A stretch of DNA of 64,000 nt from an uncultured Eubacterium sp. (GTDB taxonomy: Bacteria; Bacillota; Clostridia; Lachnospirales; Lachnospiraceae): assembly GCA_910584065.1 (NCBI GenBank), contig CAJTZN010000006.1, positions 50,251-114,250 on the forward strand, given 5' to 3'. Under the pieces are notes generated by a model. The model was not told the origin of the DNA. It saw nothing but the letters and a program-made list of their open reading frames with translations, and did no database searches. How positions within the stretch are numbered: position 1 is the first letter of the stretch; the number at the start of each line of letters is the position of its first letter. Shown piece after piece: positions 15,999 to 25,061 of the stretch. A program made the position numbers and the translations under genes.

Positions 15999-17573
15999 TT
16001 ACACCTTCTGGCAAATAACCAGTATCTCTTTTGCCCGGGGATCTGTGGCAGTATACTCTTTTCGCCAATCCGACGCATTGACATACTTTTCTTCTACAAT
16101 CGTAAAACCGACCTTCTTACACATCGCTGTAATCTCCTGCATCGTAAACCTGCGATCCCTGACAATGAGTTCAACCGGAAGTTGAAATCCCTTTGAAAAC
16201 TGCTCTTTGCGATAGACCAAGTGCGATTTCGTATCAACCATATAGTACTCTGACTGGAACACATTCCCACTCTCTTCCATTATGTTAGAAGCTGGCAGTT
16301 CCAGCAATCGATCCGCCTCTTCATCAAACGTAAAAGTATTGACCGCATTTGCTGCCGTAGACTCGTAATTCATCACAGTAAATACAGCAAATCCATTTTG
16401 AGCCAGCAATTGATACGCCGTATTTATGATACGCTCATTTTCATGATCTATCGCAAAAGAACCTACCACATCATACAGGCAAAGCACAACCGCTGCTTTT
16501 TTGTCACTTCTATAAGATCGGCAGTCTTCCTCATAAATCTGAATTCCCTCCAACGCCTTTTCCTGAATAACCCTGTTCGCTTCTTTTACATTTCCTGTAA
16601 TATAATCAATTCCAGTTACCTCAATATCTCTTTTCGACAGTTCAATGGAATGCCTTCCCGTACCACATCCCAAATCATAAACAAAATCCCGCGCACACAA
16701 CCCCGTTTTCTCTATTACATAATCAATCTCAGCAGAGGTATGCCTCATCCACTTTTGTTTCGTTGCATCGAGATCCATCCGTGCGTATGCCTGCCGAACA
16801 ACGGAATCTGATGTAGCGATCATATTTTCAATTTCTTCATTAGAAAGAGAAATCTGTTCCTGATCTCTGAATGTAAAAGCAAACCATTCCCAGCCATCCT
16901 CAATCTTCCCTAAACACCAGGGAATATCATGATTTGTAACATTCCTAAGCATCTGTTCCGTATCACTGTGATCCACAAAAAACTCTGTATTTACTGTCGA
17001 TGAATCATGGGTAATCCGAAAAACGGTATCATCGTTAATAAATGGAACATTCTTACGGCCTATGTTCCGTAACTTGACCGCATTCTTTTTAATACGCACT
17101 GGCATGGCCCTTCTCCTCGTAGCCTTCTCCAATGCGCGCACCGCATAAGGGTTCGCGCTCACGATTCCCCACGCAAAATGATTCGAAAATCCCCAAATGG
17201 AAAATAAAATATTTTTGGCAATACCATTTTGGCGGTAGTCTTTATGAACAACTAACTGTGTCACCCAAGTTACCGTTCCATAATTGTTTTCCTTCCGGCT
17301 AAGCGCAATCGCATAACCGATCAACTCAGATTGATCGGTTGCATAATAGATAGAAACATCTTCACTTTCCAGCCAATCTGAAATTCTTTCCTCTGATAAA
17401 CGGATATTTTCATTTGGGCGTACCCCTTTTTCTCCCCATTTACCATAATGGTTCGAATACAGGTCCGCGCATTTAGACAATAAATCCTGATTTACGGCAG
17501 CATATACTCCCGGAAGACAATGATACTCAATATCTAACAACATATTACCATATTCCTTTACAAAATCGCCCAT
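15999..17573 (-). CDS. GNAT acetyltransferase fused to a SAM-dependent methyltransferase
   Basis: A protein of about 524 residues; tandem ATGs lie at 17576 and 17573 behind AGGAGGA, and the second has the better spacing. Residues 15-155 form a GNAT domain (motif A VVHKDYRQNGIAKNIL near 110-125). Residues 265-524 form a class I methyltransferase with the SAM-binding loop DLGCGTGRHSIEL near 300 and GIDYITGNV after it. The middle 165-260 is unassigned. The substrate and the benefit of the fusion are unknown. The start overlaps the stop codon of the gene upstream, so the two are translationally coupled. Confidence 0.82.
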   Translation of the reverse strand: MGDFVKEYGNMLLDIEYHCLPGVYAAVNQDLLSKCADLYSNHYGKWGEKGVRPNENIRLSEERISDWLESEDVSIYYATDQSELIGYAIALSRKENNYGTVTWVTQLVVHKDYRQNGIAKNILFSIWGFSNHFAWGIVSANPYAVRALEKATRRRAMPVRIKKNAVKLRNIGRKNVPFINDDTVFRITHDSSTVNTEFFVDHSDTEQMLRNVTNHDIPWCLGKIEDGWEWFAFTFRDQEQISLSNEEIENMIATSDSVVRQAYARMDLDATKQKWMRHTSAEIDYVIEKTGLCARDFVYDLGCGTGRHSIELSKRDIEVTGIDYITGNVKEANRVIQEKALEGIQIYEEDCRSYRSDKKAAVVLCLYDVVGSFAIDHENERIINTAYQLLAQNGFAVFTVMNYESTAANAVNTFTFDEEADRLLELPASNIMEESGNVFQSEYYMVDTKSHLVYRKEQFSKGFQLPVELIVRDRRFTMQEITAMCKKVGFTIVEEKYVNASDWRKEYTATDPRAKEILVICQKV

Positions 17574-18169
17574 CATTCCTCCTGACACAGATTCAGCTTC
17601 GACGCATCGATCACCGCGTCACCGCCCTCGACGCTCACCGAACTGCCCTCTCCTTCTTCCTCATCCTCCAGAATACTGTCATACTTTTTCTTATCCTCAT
17701 TCTGGGCGAGCGCCTGCATGGATTTGGCGCCCAGATACATGTCCTTATCAAAATCCATCAGAAATTTTTCATCTGACTGTGGCACAATGTCCCCGTGCAT
17801 GAGCCGTCTCGCAATCTCGACTGCTTTCGCCAGATCGCCAAATTCCTCACTCATGGCATCTGCCGCCTCTTTCGCCGATTCCACCTGCTCCTGATACGAC
17901 TCCCTCATCCTCTTCTCTGCTTCTTCCTTGCGCATCTGCTCGAGTTCCTCTTCGGTAAAAACGGATTCCTCCGCCGCTGCCCCCGAAAGTTCCAGATCCA
18001 CTCCGCTGTTCCGGTACTCATCTAAAATCGTCCCCTGCTTCGCCGCATTGACCTGTATGCGGTCTCCCTTGACGGAAACTGACTTGCGCACGCCGCTTTC
18101 TGCCGGCCTCACATGCCCTGCCAGATTATTTTGAACACCCGTACCTCCTGTACTGATCACAACTGCCAT
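17573..18169 (-). CDS. Uncharacterised coiled-coil protein
   Basis: A protein of 198 residues from the ATG at 18167-18169 (GAGAGGTGTCAGGG in front). There are three zones: an N-terminal beta-like part (VISTGGTGVQNNLAG, SVSVKGDRIQVNAAK), a charged coiled coil (TEEELEQMRKEEAEKRMRE and onwards), and an acidic C-terminus with KFLMDFDKDMYLGAKSMQAL. There is no signal peptide or membrane segment. I do not recognise the family. It follows the leuA terminator and is coupled to the GNAT-methyltransferase gene. Confidence 0.6.
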   Translation of the reverse strand: MAVVISTGGTGVQNNLAGHVRPAESGVRKSVSVKGDRIQVNAAKQGTILDEYRNSGVDLELSGAAAEESVFTEEELEQMRKEEAEKRMRESYQEQVESAKEAADAMSEEFGDLAKAVEIARRLMHGDIVPQSDEKFLMDFDKDMYLGAKSMQALAQNEDKKKYDSILEDEEEGEGSSVSVEGGDAVIDASKLNLCQEE

Positions 18170-18236
18170 CCCTGACACCTCTCTTTCCCACAGGCAGACA
18201 AACCCTCTGCCAGCTGCCAAAACAACACAGATAACA

Positions 18237-18282
18237 TAAAAGGCAGACGGCGTTCCATGCCGCATGGCACAACCATCTGCCT
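18237..18282 (-). terminator. Terminator of leuA
   Basis: Arms AGGCAGA (18241-18247) and TCTGCCT (18276-18282), with further internal pairing, are followed on the minus strand by TTTTATG, about 45 bases after the leuA stop codon. Confidence 0.7.
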
Positions 18283-18328
18283 ACACTTATTATATCGGCA
18301 CAGTTACCCCTGTGCTAAACCCGCATAC

Positions 18329-20023
18329 CTACGCTTCCTCCGTTCCCTCATCTGCCAGAAACCGGTTGATTGCACTGAACAGCGCCCGGATCGACGCCCT
18401 CGTGATATGGGAGCTGATGCCCACGCCGTGCGTGACGATCCCCTTGTCTTCGTCCATCAGATGGATATACGCGGCTGCCTGCGCGTTTGATCCCTGCGTC
18501 AGCGCGTGCTGCGAATAATCCAGCACTTTGATGTGCATCGGGATTTCCTCCTGAAGCGCGCGTAACGCGGCGTTGATCGGCCCGTTTCCATAGGCCTCTG
18601 CCTGTCTTTCCTCCCCCCGATACGTATACGTCAGATCTATTTTCGTGTCAAACGGCGTCTTTTCCTCGTCGCTTCCTAAGTCTTCTACCTTGATCTTGCG
18701 GAAATGGTAAGGTTCTTTGCGGTCGATGTAATTGGCCTTAAATTCCTTCATGATCTGCTCCGGCGCCACTTCTCCCTGACGCTCGGAAATGACCTGGATC
18801 ACATCCGCAAATTCCTTGTGCATACTCTTCGGAAGCTTAAATCCAAAATACGTATCCATGACAAAGGCCACGCCGCCCTTCCCGGACTGGCTGTTGATCC
18901 GCACGATCGGCTCGTATTCCCTGCCGAGGTCGCTCGGATCGATCGGCAGATACGGCACCGCCCATTTCTCCTGCTTTCTCTCATGCAGCGCCTGAACGCC
19001 CTTGTTGATCGCGTCCTGATGGGAACCGGAAAAAGCGGTAAACACGAGTTTCCCGGCATAAGGATGGCGCATATCCATTTCCATCTTATTGCAGCGCTCA
19101 TATACATCAATGATCTCATTCACGTTCTCGATCTCCAATTCGGGATTGATCCCCTGCGAAAACATATTGTAGGCAATATTCAGCACATCCACATTTCCCG
19201 TGCGCTCCCCGTTGCCGAATAACGTTCCCTCGACGCGGTCCGCCCCGGCTAAAAGCGCCAGCTCGGCCGACGCCACGGCCGTTCCCCGGTCGTTGTGCGG
19301 ATGGATGCTTAAAATCACGCGCTCACGGTCGGTAAAATGAGTGGACATCCACTCGATCTGATCCGCAAATACGTTCGGCGTATTCGTCTCCACGGTAGAA
19401 GGCAGATTGATGATCACCTTTTTATCGCGACTGGCGCCCCACTCATCCATGACGGCCTCGCACACCTCCAGCGCGTACGGAAGCTCCGTACCGGTAAAAC
19501 TCTCCGGCGAATACTCGAGAATCACTTCCCCGTCGTAGCCCTTCATATATTTTTTCACCATTTTCGTGCCGTCGATGGCAATCTGTTTGACCTCGTCTTT
19601 GGACATGTGGAACACGACATCGCGCTGCAGCGTGGACGTCGAATTGTAAATATGGACGATGGCGCGCTTGATTCCCTGGATCGACTCAAACGTTTTCTCG
19701 ATCAGGTGGTCGCGGCACTGGCACAGCACCTGTACCGTCACGTCATCCGGTATCAGTTTCCGGTCTACGAGCTGGCGCAGGAAATCATACTCGATCTGGG
19801 ACGCGCTCGGAAATCCGATCTCAATCTCCTTAAAGCCCAGTTTGACGAGCAGGTTAAAAAATTCAATCTTCTCCTCTACAACCATCGGCTCGATCAGAGC
19901 CTGATTCCCATCCCGTAAATCCACGCTGCACCATACAGGTGCTTTCTGTATCTCCCTGTTTGGCCATGTCCGTTCCGGAAAATCCACAACAGGTACCCGA
20001 TCATATTTTTTATAATTTAACAT
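18329..20023 (-). CDS. leuA: 2-isopropylmalate synthase, long form
   Basis: A protein of 564 residues from the ATG at 20021-20023 (GAGGTTGAAAAA in front), which trims an unsupported N-terminal extension. The enzyme condenses acetyl-CoA with 2-oxoisovalerate, the first committed step of leucine synthesis. CSVDLRDGNQALIEPM carries the metal-binding aspartate, SIHPHNDRGTA the HxH metal ligands and EGTLFGNGERTGNVD the acetyl-CoA loop. The length and the EYSPESFTGTE block fit the LeuA2 type with a C-terminal allosteric domain (about 430-564), where leucine feedback acts. It is alone here, without leuBCD, and has no T-box. About 65 bases separate it from cdaR upstream. Confidence 0.96.
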   Translation of the reverse strand: MLNYKKYDRVPVVDFPERTWPNREIQKAPVWCSVDLRDGNQALIEPMVVEEKIEFFNLLVKLGFKEIEIGFPSASQIEYDFLRQLVDRKLIPDDVTVQVLCQCRDHLIEKTFESIQGIKRAIVHIYNSTSTLQRDVVFHMSKDEVKQIAIDGTKMVKKYMKGYDGEVILEYSPESFTGTELPYALEVCEAVMDEWGASRDKKVIINLPSTVETNTPNVFADQIEWMSTHFTDRERVILSIHPHNDRGTAVASAELALLAGADRVEGTLFGNGERTGNVDVLNIAYNMFSQGINPELEIENVNEIIDVYERCNKMEMDMRHPYAGKLVFTAFSGSHQDAINKGVQALHERKQEKWAVPYLPIDPSDLGREYEPIVRINSQSGKGGVAFVMDTYFGFKLPKSMHKEFADVIQVISERQGEVAPEQIMKEFKANYIDRKEPYHFRKIKVEDLGSDEEKTPFDTKIDLTYTYRGEERQAEAYGNGPINAALRALQEEIPMHIKVLDYSQHALTQGSNAQAAAYIHLMDEDKGIVTHGVGISSHITRASIRALFSAINRFLADEGTEEA

Positions 20024-20089
20024 TTTTTCAACCTCATTTCCTATTTTTCCATATTCGCATTCATCGCAGAGCATCAATGGACACTCATT

Positions 20090-21385
20090 TTAAGAAGCAG
20101 TCGGCGGAACAATCGTCTCCGGTGTTTGTGTCTGTTCATTCGGTTTCGGCTGTACATCCCCCGACTGCGTAAGTAGGACGTCCACCCTCACTTTGGATTT
20201 TAGCCGCAGATTTCCCGGCAAGTCAAACATGATCTCCACTGTATGGAAACCGGCGCCGAGATCTTTCAAATCAATGTAGGCGCCGAGGCTCGTCAGCGTT
20301 ACCCGCTGCAAATCCTCTTCCCCTCCGGTAATCGTTACATTGTGTCTCGCATTTTCATCAATATAACTAAAATTCAGATTGGCAGGAAGATTTTTTACAT
20401 TGATATCGGAATTCACAAACGAAAACGTCCTCTTCCCGTTCTTTTCTACGACACAGCGTATTGACACCGCGCTAAAATCATCTACCAGTTCACAGCCAGT
20501 GCCTTCCACATACTGTGCCAGATCGATCTCTCGCTCCACATTACTATTCGCACCTTCGATATTCAATGGGACCGTAATGGATTTCACTTTCTCCAGTTCC
20601 TGTCTCGTGCCCGATACCATGACAACATCGGGTTTGAAATCTGTCTGTATCAGCGTAAAGCCCTCGGCCGGATTTCCCTGCACATCGACATGCAGCGGAA
20701 TCGTCTTTGTCGGAAGCACCTTTACCTCCACATGGACCAGATCTTTACTGAATGTCACGTTCGTACCATCGATCACATCTCCGTCACTGTCATACAGGAT
20801 CGGCGTCACATCCGTTTCAAAATCGCTGCTTTCCCCATTCAGGGTAAGGATAACTCCGATACTCGCAACCCGTTTGATTTTTGACTTTCCGCCCGACACT
20901 TCAATCATGTTCGGCTGGGCCGTCATCTCTCCCAGCACATAGGAATCTGCCAGCACGCCCTCGGAGTTGATCTGGACTTTAAACTGCTGACTGCTTTTCT
21001 CTTCCAGGGAAATCCGCAATACTTCGTTATTCCAGTCAAGTTCTACCGGTTCTTTCGTCGATTTATTCAACTTCACCTGAATACCGGCTGTATTCACGGT
21101 AGAAAGTTTACTCAGGTCAGCGCTCGCCGAAAAATCAGATTCATCAATCCCCTCGATAAAACTCCGTTTCCCTTTTACCGTAACATCTACCTTATCCCCG
21201 GACTCCACCTCAAATACCTGATTGGCCGACGTGATCACGTTTTCATTCAGGATTTCCACCGGAATATCGGTAAAATGCCTTGTCGTCGTGGGATCGATGA
21301 CGTTAATGATGACGAGCCAGACAAAAAAGGCTACGACGATTGATAAAATTTTCAAAACAAAATTTTTCATTATTTTTTTCTTCAT
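20090..21385 (-). CDS. cdaR: YbbR-domain regulator of diadenylate cyclase
   Basis: A protein of 431 residues; the ATG at 21383-21385 overlaps the cdaA stop codon by four bases. One N-terminal membrane helix (NFVLKILSIVVAFFVWLVIINVID) is followed by an extracellular chain of four YbbR domains, seen as repeated blocks such as DKVDVTVKGKRSFIEGI, PNMIEVSGGKSKIKRV and PDVVMVSGTRQELEKV. CdaR binds CdaA and tunes c-di-AMP synthesis. The C-terminus is a short proline/threonine-rich tail after LLTQSGDVQPKPNEQ. Confidence 0.92.
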   Translation of the reverse strand: MKKKIMKNFVLKILSIVVAFFVWLVIINVIDPTTTRHFTDIPVEILNENVITSANQVFEVESGDKVDVTVKGKRSFIEGIDESDFSASADLSKLSTVNTAGIQVKLNKSTKEPVELDWNNEVLRISLEEKSSQQFKVQINSEGVLADSYVLGEMTAQPNMIEVSGGKSKIKRVASIGVILTLNGESSDFETDVTPILYDSDGDVIDGTNVTFSKDLVHVEVKVLPTKTIPLHVDVQGNPAEGFTLIQTDFKPDVVMVSGTRQELEKVKSITVPLNIEGANSNVEREIDLAQYVEGTGCELVDDFSAVSIRCVVEKNGKRTFSFVNSDINVKNLPANLNFSYIDENARHNVTITGGEEDLQRVTLTSLGAYIDLKDLGAGFHTVEIMFDLPGNLRLKSKVRVDVLLTQSGDVQPKPNEQTQTPETIVPPTAS

Positions 21386-22242
21386 GCTCGCCTTCTCCCC
21401 TTCCACCATCTCATTCGGGCACCGTCAGACGCTTTTTTGGATATTTTCTTTAACAGCTTCTCCAGAGATTCCGCATCTACATTCCTCTTTAGCTTCCCCT
21501 CTCTTGCCACCGAAACCATTCCCGTCTCCTCGGACACGATGATCGTCAGGGAATCCGATACCTCGCTCACACCGAGGCCGGCGCGGTGCCTGGTGCCGAG
21601 TTCCTTACTCAGCGCGAGATTATCCGACAGCGGCAGATAGCACGTCGCCGACACGACCCGGTTATCACGCAAAATAACAGCCCCGTCATGCAGCGGCGTA
21701 TTGTGCTCGAATATATTGATCAAAAGCTGGCTGCTCACTTCGGCGTCGAGCGGGATTCCCGTCCTCTCAAACTCACGGCACTGGATATCCCGTTCCACCA
21801 CGATCAGCGCTCCCGTCTTCACTTTTGCCATCTCATATACCGCTTTGATCACGGCGTGGATGCAGCGGTCGGAATACCTCTCATATTTTGCCTTGCTGTC
21901 GTCAAACGGCGAAATGGAAGTAAACGACTTCCTCCCCAGCTGCTCCAGGGCATTCCGGAATTCCGGCTGGAATACGACCACGATCGCCGTAATTCCGATC
22001 ACCATGACATTCTGAAAGATCCAGAGAAGCACATTCATATCGAGGATCGCCGCCACAAGCCAGATAAAGCACAGCACAATGATCCCCTTCATCAATACCC
22101 AGGCGCGCGTATCCTTTACCCAGATCACGATGTGGTAAACCGCGAATGCGATCACCAGTATTTCAATAATATCTATGATATTTATGCTCGGCATGGAAAG
22201 CCATGCCACGTAATCCCTGAAAAATGTCCGTATTGTTTCCAT
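21382..22242 (-). CDS. cdaA: Diadenylate cyclase
   Basis: A protein of 286 residues. Three N-terminal membrane helices (residues about 15-80, e.g. ILVIAFAVYHIVIWV) precede the DAC domain. Catalytic motifs are HDGAVIL (DGA) and LGTRHRAGLG (RHR), which make c-di-AMP from two ATP. AGGAGTTGAGCAGTA precedes the ATG. It is coupled to cdaR downstream, the conserved Firmicute order; glmM, the usual third gene, is not adjacent. C-di-AMP controls potassium and osmolyte transport and wall homeostasis. Confidence 0.96.
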   Translation of the reverse strand: METIRTFFRDYVAWLSMPSINIIDIIEILVIAFAVYHIVIWVKDTRAWVLMKGIIVLCFIWLVAAILDMNVLLWIFQNVMVIGITAIVVVFQPEFRNALEQLGRKSFTSISPFDDSKAKYERYSDRCIHAVIKAVYEMAKVKTGALIVVERDIQCREFERTGIPLDAEVSSQLLINIFEHNTPLHDGAVILRDNRVVSATCYLPLSDNLALSKELGTRHRAGLGVSEVSDSLTIIVSEETGMVSVAREGKLKRNVDAESLEKLLKKISKKASDGARMRWWKGRRRA

Positions 22243-22268
22243 TACTGCTCAACTCCTGTCCGGTGATG

Positions 22269-23282
22269 TCACTTGCTATCGGGATTCAGATCTTCTTCCA
22301 ACACTTTTTCAATTTCCTCTTTCAGATCGATCTTTTCTTCCGTCCGATCCTCTTCAATTCTCGTAACCGTCTTGTCCACGACAGCTACTTTTAGTTTGGG
22401 TACCGCTTTTACATAATAATAATATTCATCGTCCTGAAACTGCATTTTCCTAACCCCTGTGTAATCAAGACTCATACGGAAAAACTGGATCACATACGCG
22501 ATCACGGCCGTAATCGCGAGGCCGATGAACAAATCGCTCATATTTGCCGGAATCGACCACAGAACATCTCCTGAAATGACACCGGCCATACACGTCACCA
22601 GGCCGACAAAAATGCCGACATGGGAAGAATAATTAAACCTCCCCTTGCGGATCGCGTACACGATCAGGTACACGAGGGAAAATGTCACTATCAAAATGAT
22701 CATCTCGCGGTTTCCCATTACATAATCGACCATATACTGGAACGATTCCATCGTATTTCCTGTATCCACGGCATTCTGGGAGAGGATTTCGTATTCCCGT
22801 ATCCCCATGAGCACGTACTGGACGAGCACGCCGACCACACACGCCGGAATCATAGCCGGCGAAAGGAAGAGCGCTGCCACGATCGGAACGACATAGGAGA
22901 GATTCCAAATGCCGAGAACCGGAATGAGAAGGACGATATAACTCTGTTTTTTCGTATAGCGCCCAAACAGTAAAAAATAGATGGCGAGCAACGCAAAAAA
23001 ACCAAAAGCCGCCACGACAGACACGGCTGCGACCTCATAGATCACAAACAGCGCCACCAGGCACATAATGGCCAGATCCGGAATAAACCCGCAGATCAGC
23101 GCGATCATGATCACAAACGGAACTTCGTACTCGTTCCATTCCGGACGGAACGGCAGAGAGTAAAACACTGCCGCGAACAGCACGGCCGATATGATGATCT
23201 TCAGGATCGAGCGGATCATTTTATAATGTTTTTCATACAGATCTTTTAATCTCGTCTTGAAAACAAGTAATGCCATTACCAT
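22269..23282 (-). CDS. Uncharacterised polytopic membrane protein
   Basis: A protein of 337 residues with about nine or ten hydrophobic helices between residues 20 and 275, starting with SILKIIISAVLFAAVFYSL. A cytosolic tail follows that is rich in charged residues (EEDRTEEKIDLKEEIEKVLE). The start overlaps the stop codon of the gene before it, and it ends 26 bases before cdaA, so it is probably co-transcribed with the c-di-AMP genes. I do not recognise a family. A role linked to CdaA is inference from position. Confidence 0.65.
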   Translation of the reverse strand: MVMALLVFKTRLKDLYEKHYKMIRSILKIIISAVLFAAVFYSLPFRPEWNEYEVPFVIMIALICGFIPDLAIMCLVALFVIYEVAAVSVVAAFGFFALLAIYFLLFGRYTKKQSYIVLLIPVLGIWNLSYVVPIVAALFLSPAMIPACVVGVLVQYVLMGIREYEILSQNAVDTGNTMESFQYMVDYVMGNREMIILIVTFSLVYLIVYAIRKGRFNYSSHVGIFVGLVTCMAGVISGDVLWSIPANMSDLFIGLAITAVIAYVIQFFRMSLDYTGVRKMQFQDDEYYYYVKAVPKLKVAVVDKTVTRIEEDRTEEKIDLKEEIEKVLEEDLNPDSK

Positions 23283-23695
23283 AAAGCACGTTCCTCCCTG
23301 ACGCCCTCTTCCTCTTCCTCATAATATGCCAGTAGATCCTGGAGCGTCGAATAATACTGCTTCACACGGTTTTTAGATGCCTCATACCGGATTGATGAAA
23401 CACTGACCGTCACAAAAGAAAATAAACATAACAGCAGGATATAGATCACAAGAAAATATTTTGCCATACCCGCGTAGTCGAGTTCCAACGCATTGGTAAT
23501 GATAAACTCCATATAATACATACCGATCAGCACAACGACGAGAAACACCGCCCCTGTCACACAGACAAGCGTCTTTAGAATCTGATACCGGATATAATCC
23601 AGTTTAAAATATTTCGTGCGTTCCAGATCGATCTTTCCCTGACCCTGTTCATAATCCGCCAGGCGTATCATTAGCTTGATCTTTTTTTTACTCAG
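23276..23695 (-). CDS. Small two-helix membrane protein
   Basis: A protein of 139 residues from the ATG at 23693-23695 (GGAGTTTTT in front). A cytosolic N-terminus (KKKIKLMIRLADYEQGQGK) is followed by two membrane helices (TLVCVTGAVFLVVVLIGMYY and YFLVIYILLLCLFSFVTVSV) and a glutamate-rich coiled tail. The four-gene order from here to cdaR suggests one operon. A TAGAAT box with an extended TG at 23783-23788 is a likely promoter. The function is unknown. Confidence 0.6.
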   Translation of the reverse strand: MSKKKIKLMIRLADYEQGQGKIDLERTKYFKLDYIRYQILKTLVCVTGAVFLVVVLIGMYYMEFIITNALELDYAGMAKYFLVIYILLLCLFSFVTVSVSSIRYEASKNRVKQYYSTLQDLLAYYEEEEEGVREERALW

Positions 23696-23764
23696 CATAA
23701 AAACTCCAATCCTGTTACTTTTACTGTGCACGTCTCTGCACCAATGTTGCGAAACAACTCGCTG

Positions 23765-23788
23765 ATAAGTTCGTCAGAACTTATTCTA
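23765..23788 (-). promoter_or_regulatory. Extended -10 promoter with adjoining hairpin before the cda operon
   Basis: On the minus strand TGATAGAAT is an extended -10 box (TAGAAT at 23783-23788), followed at once by the perfect hairpin ATAAGTTC-TGAC-GAACTTAT (23765-23784). Upstream lies an 11-bp direct repeat ATTTGCGGACA (23836-23846 and 23847-23857). The -35 box is weak. Confidence 0.45.
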
Positions 23789-23888
23789 TCACAAAAGAAA
23801 TAAGAAGAAAAGGGGAAAATCAACATAACATGGAAATTTGCGGACAATTTGCGGACAATCCCCGGCTTATCATTGGCTTTACCAGACA

Positions 23889-25046
23889 CTACAGCATCTC
23901 ATGCAGCGGTTTTCTCACCTTCATCCTCGTAATCTCCACAAGTCCCAGCTTTGTCATATCGACGACCGCCGTCCGGACCGGATCCTTTTCAAATTCCCTG
24001 CGCAGTTCGCTCAACAGCGCCTCTTCGTGCTCCCTCTCTTTCATATCAATAAAGTCTATGAGGATAATACCGGAAAGGTTACGAATCCGGATCTGTCTGG
24101 CCGCCTCCTTCGCCGCCTCGACATTGATGCGGAAAAAAGTGGTCTCGCTGTTCCGCTTTCCCCCGATCGCCTTCTCCGTATTGACATCAATGACCGTCAG
24201 TGCTTCCGTCGGCTCGATCACGAGTGAGCCGCCGCTCTTTAGCCACACATGCTTCTTTCCTGCCTTCTCCAACTTTGCGCTGATCCCGAGCAGCTTATCC
24301 AACGGATACGAATGATCTTCATAAAACACGACCGTCTCGTCGGGACACGTGGATTCGTTTCTCAGTTTTTCATAAATTTCACGCTCATCCGTGATGATGC
24401 GGTCAAACGCCCCGCTCTTCCTGCTGCGGATATATTTCACCACTTCCATCTCCGAACGATATACTTTTGTAAACCGCACGCGGCTCTTCGACCGTTCTAC
24501 GATTGTCTCCGCCTGCCGCAGCAGCGCCTCGCACTCTTCCCGGATCTGTTCCTCCCCAGCCTCCTGGCAGTTCGTGCGCAGTATGATACCAAAAGGCGCG
24601 TCTTCATACTCTGCCAGTAACCGCCGTAAACGCTCCCTGACCGTTTCCTCTTTTATGTTAGCCGAAATTGCTTTGGCGCGGTTTAATACGGTTATGACCG
24701 CATATTTCCCCGCAAATTCCAGATTTCTCGTGACGACCGCCTGTTTCGCCTTCACCGCCGCCTTTTTTACCTGCACGGCAAACTCCTGTCCCGTCGTGAC
24801 CTTCTGCGGAACGCATTCCTTCAGCGGCAGATAACACATCTTGTGTTTCTGCACTTCCACAAATGCCGCCTGGATATTTTTTACCACATGGTCTACCCTG
24901 CCGACATAAATATCTCCGACCCTTAGCGCCTGCTCATCCGCCTCCTCCAGGATAACATTGTCCAGCGTATTCCCTTCCAATACGGCGGAAATATAGTACG
25001 CCCCCCGGCGGATGACTGCCAGCTGCCGATTTATTTCTTTCATCAT
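23889..25046 (-). CDS. rng: Ribonuclease E/G family endoribonuclease
   Basis: A protein of 385 residues from the ATG at 25044-25046 (GGGAGGATC in front; a second ATG follows directly). An S1-like RNA-binding segment (EEADEQALRVGDIYVGRVDHVV to about residue 115) is followed by the RNase H-like and catalytic parts: TVIDVNTEKAIGG and IILIDFIDMKEREHEE carry the metal-binding aspartates. It lacks the RNase E C-terminal scaffold, so it is RNase G-like, and it trims rRNA and decays mRNA. It ends the operon with the two radical SAM genes; the ribosomal genes rplU and rpmA that often follow are absent. Confidence 0.92.
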   Translation of the reverse strand: MMKEINRQLAVIRRGAYYISAVLEGNTLDNVILEEADEQALRVGDIYVGRVDHVVKNIQAAFVEVQKHKMCYLPLKECVPQKVTTGQEFAVQVKKAAVKAKQAVVTRNLEFAGKYAVITVLNRAKAISANIKEETVRERLRRLLAEYEDAPFGIILRTNCQEAGEEQIREECEALLRQAETIVERSKSRVRFTKVYRSEMEVVKYIRSRKSGAFDRIITDEREIYEKLRNESTCPDETVVFYEDHSYPLDKLLGISAKLEKAGKKHVWLKSGGSLVIEPTEALTVIDVNTEKAIGGKRNSETTFFRINVEAAKEAARQIRIRNLSGIILIDFIDMKEREHEEALLSELRREFEKDPVRTAVVDMTKLGLVEITRMKVRKPLHEML

Positions 25047-25061
25047 GATCCTCCCGGACAA

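Noticed and set aside
19337..19918. Long plus-strand frames opposite leuA and opposite cdaA (21586-22266)
   Set aside because: They mirror conserved coding frames on the minus strand and have no ribosome binding site or recognisable domain.
20024..20089. T-box or leader attenuator before leuA
   Set aside because: The gap to cdaR is only about 65 bases and holds no stem, T-box motif or terminator.
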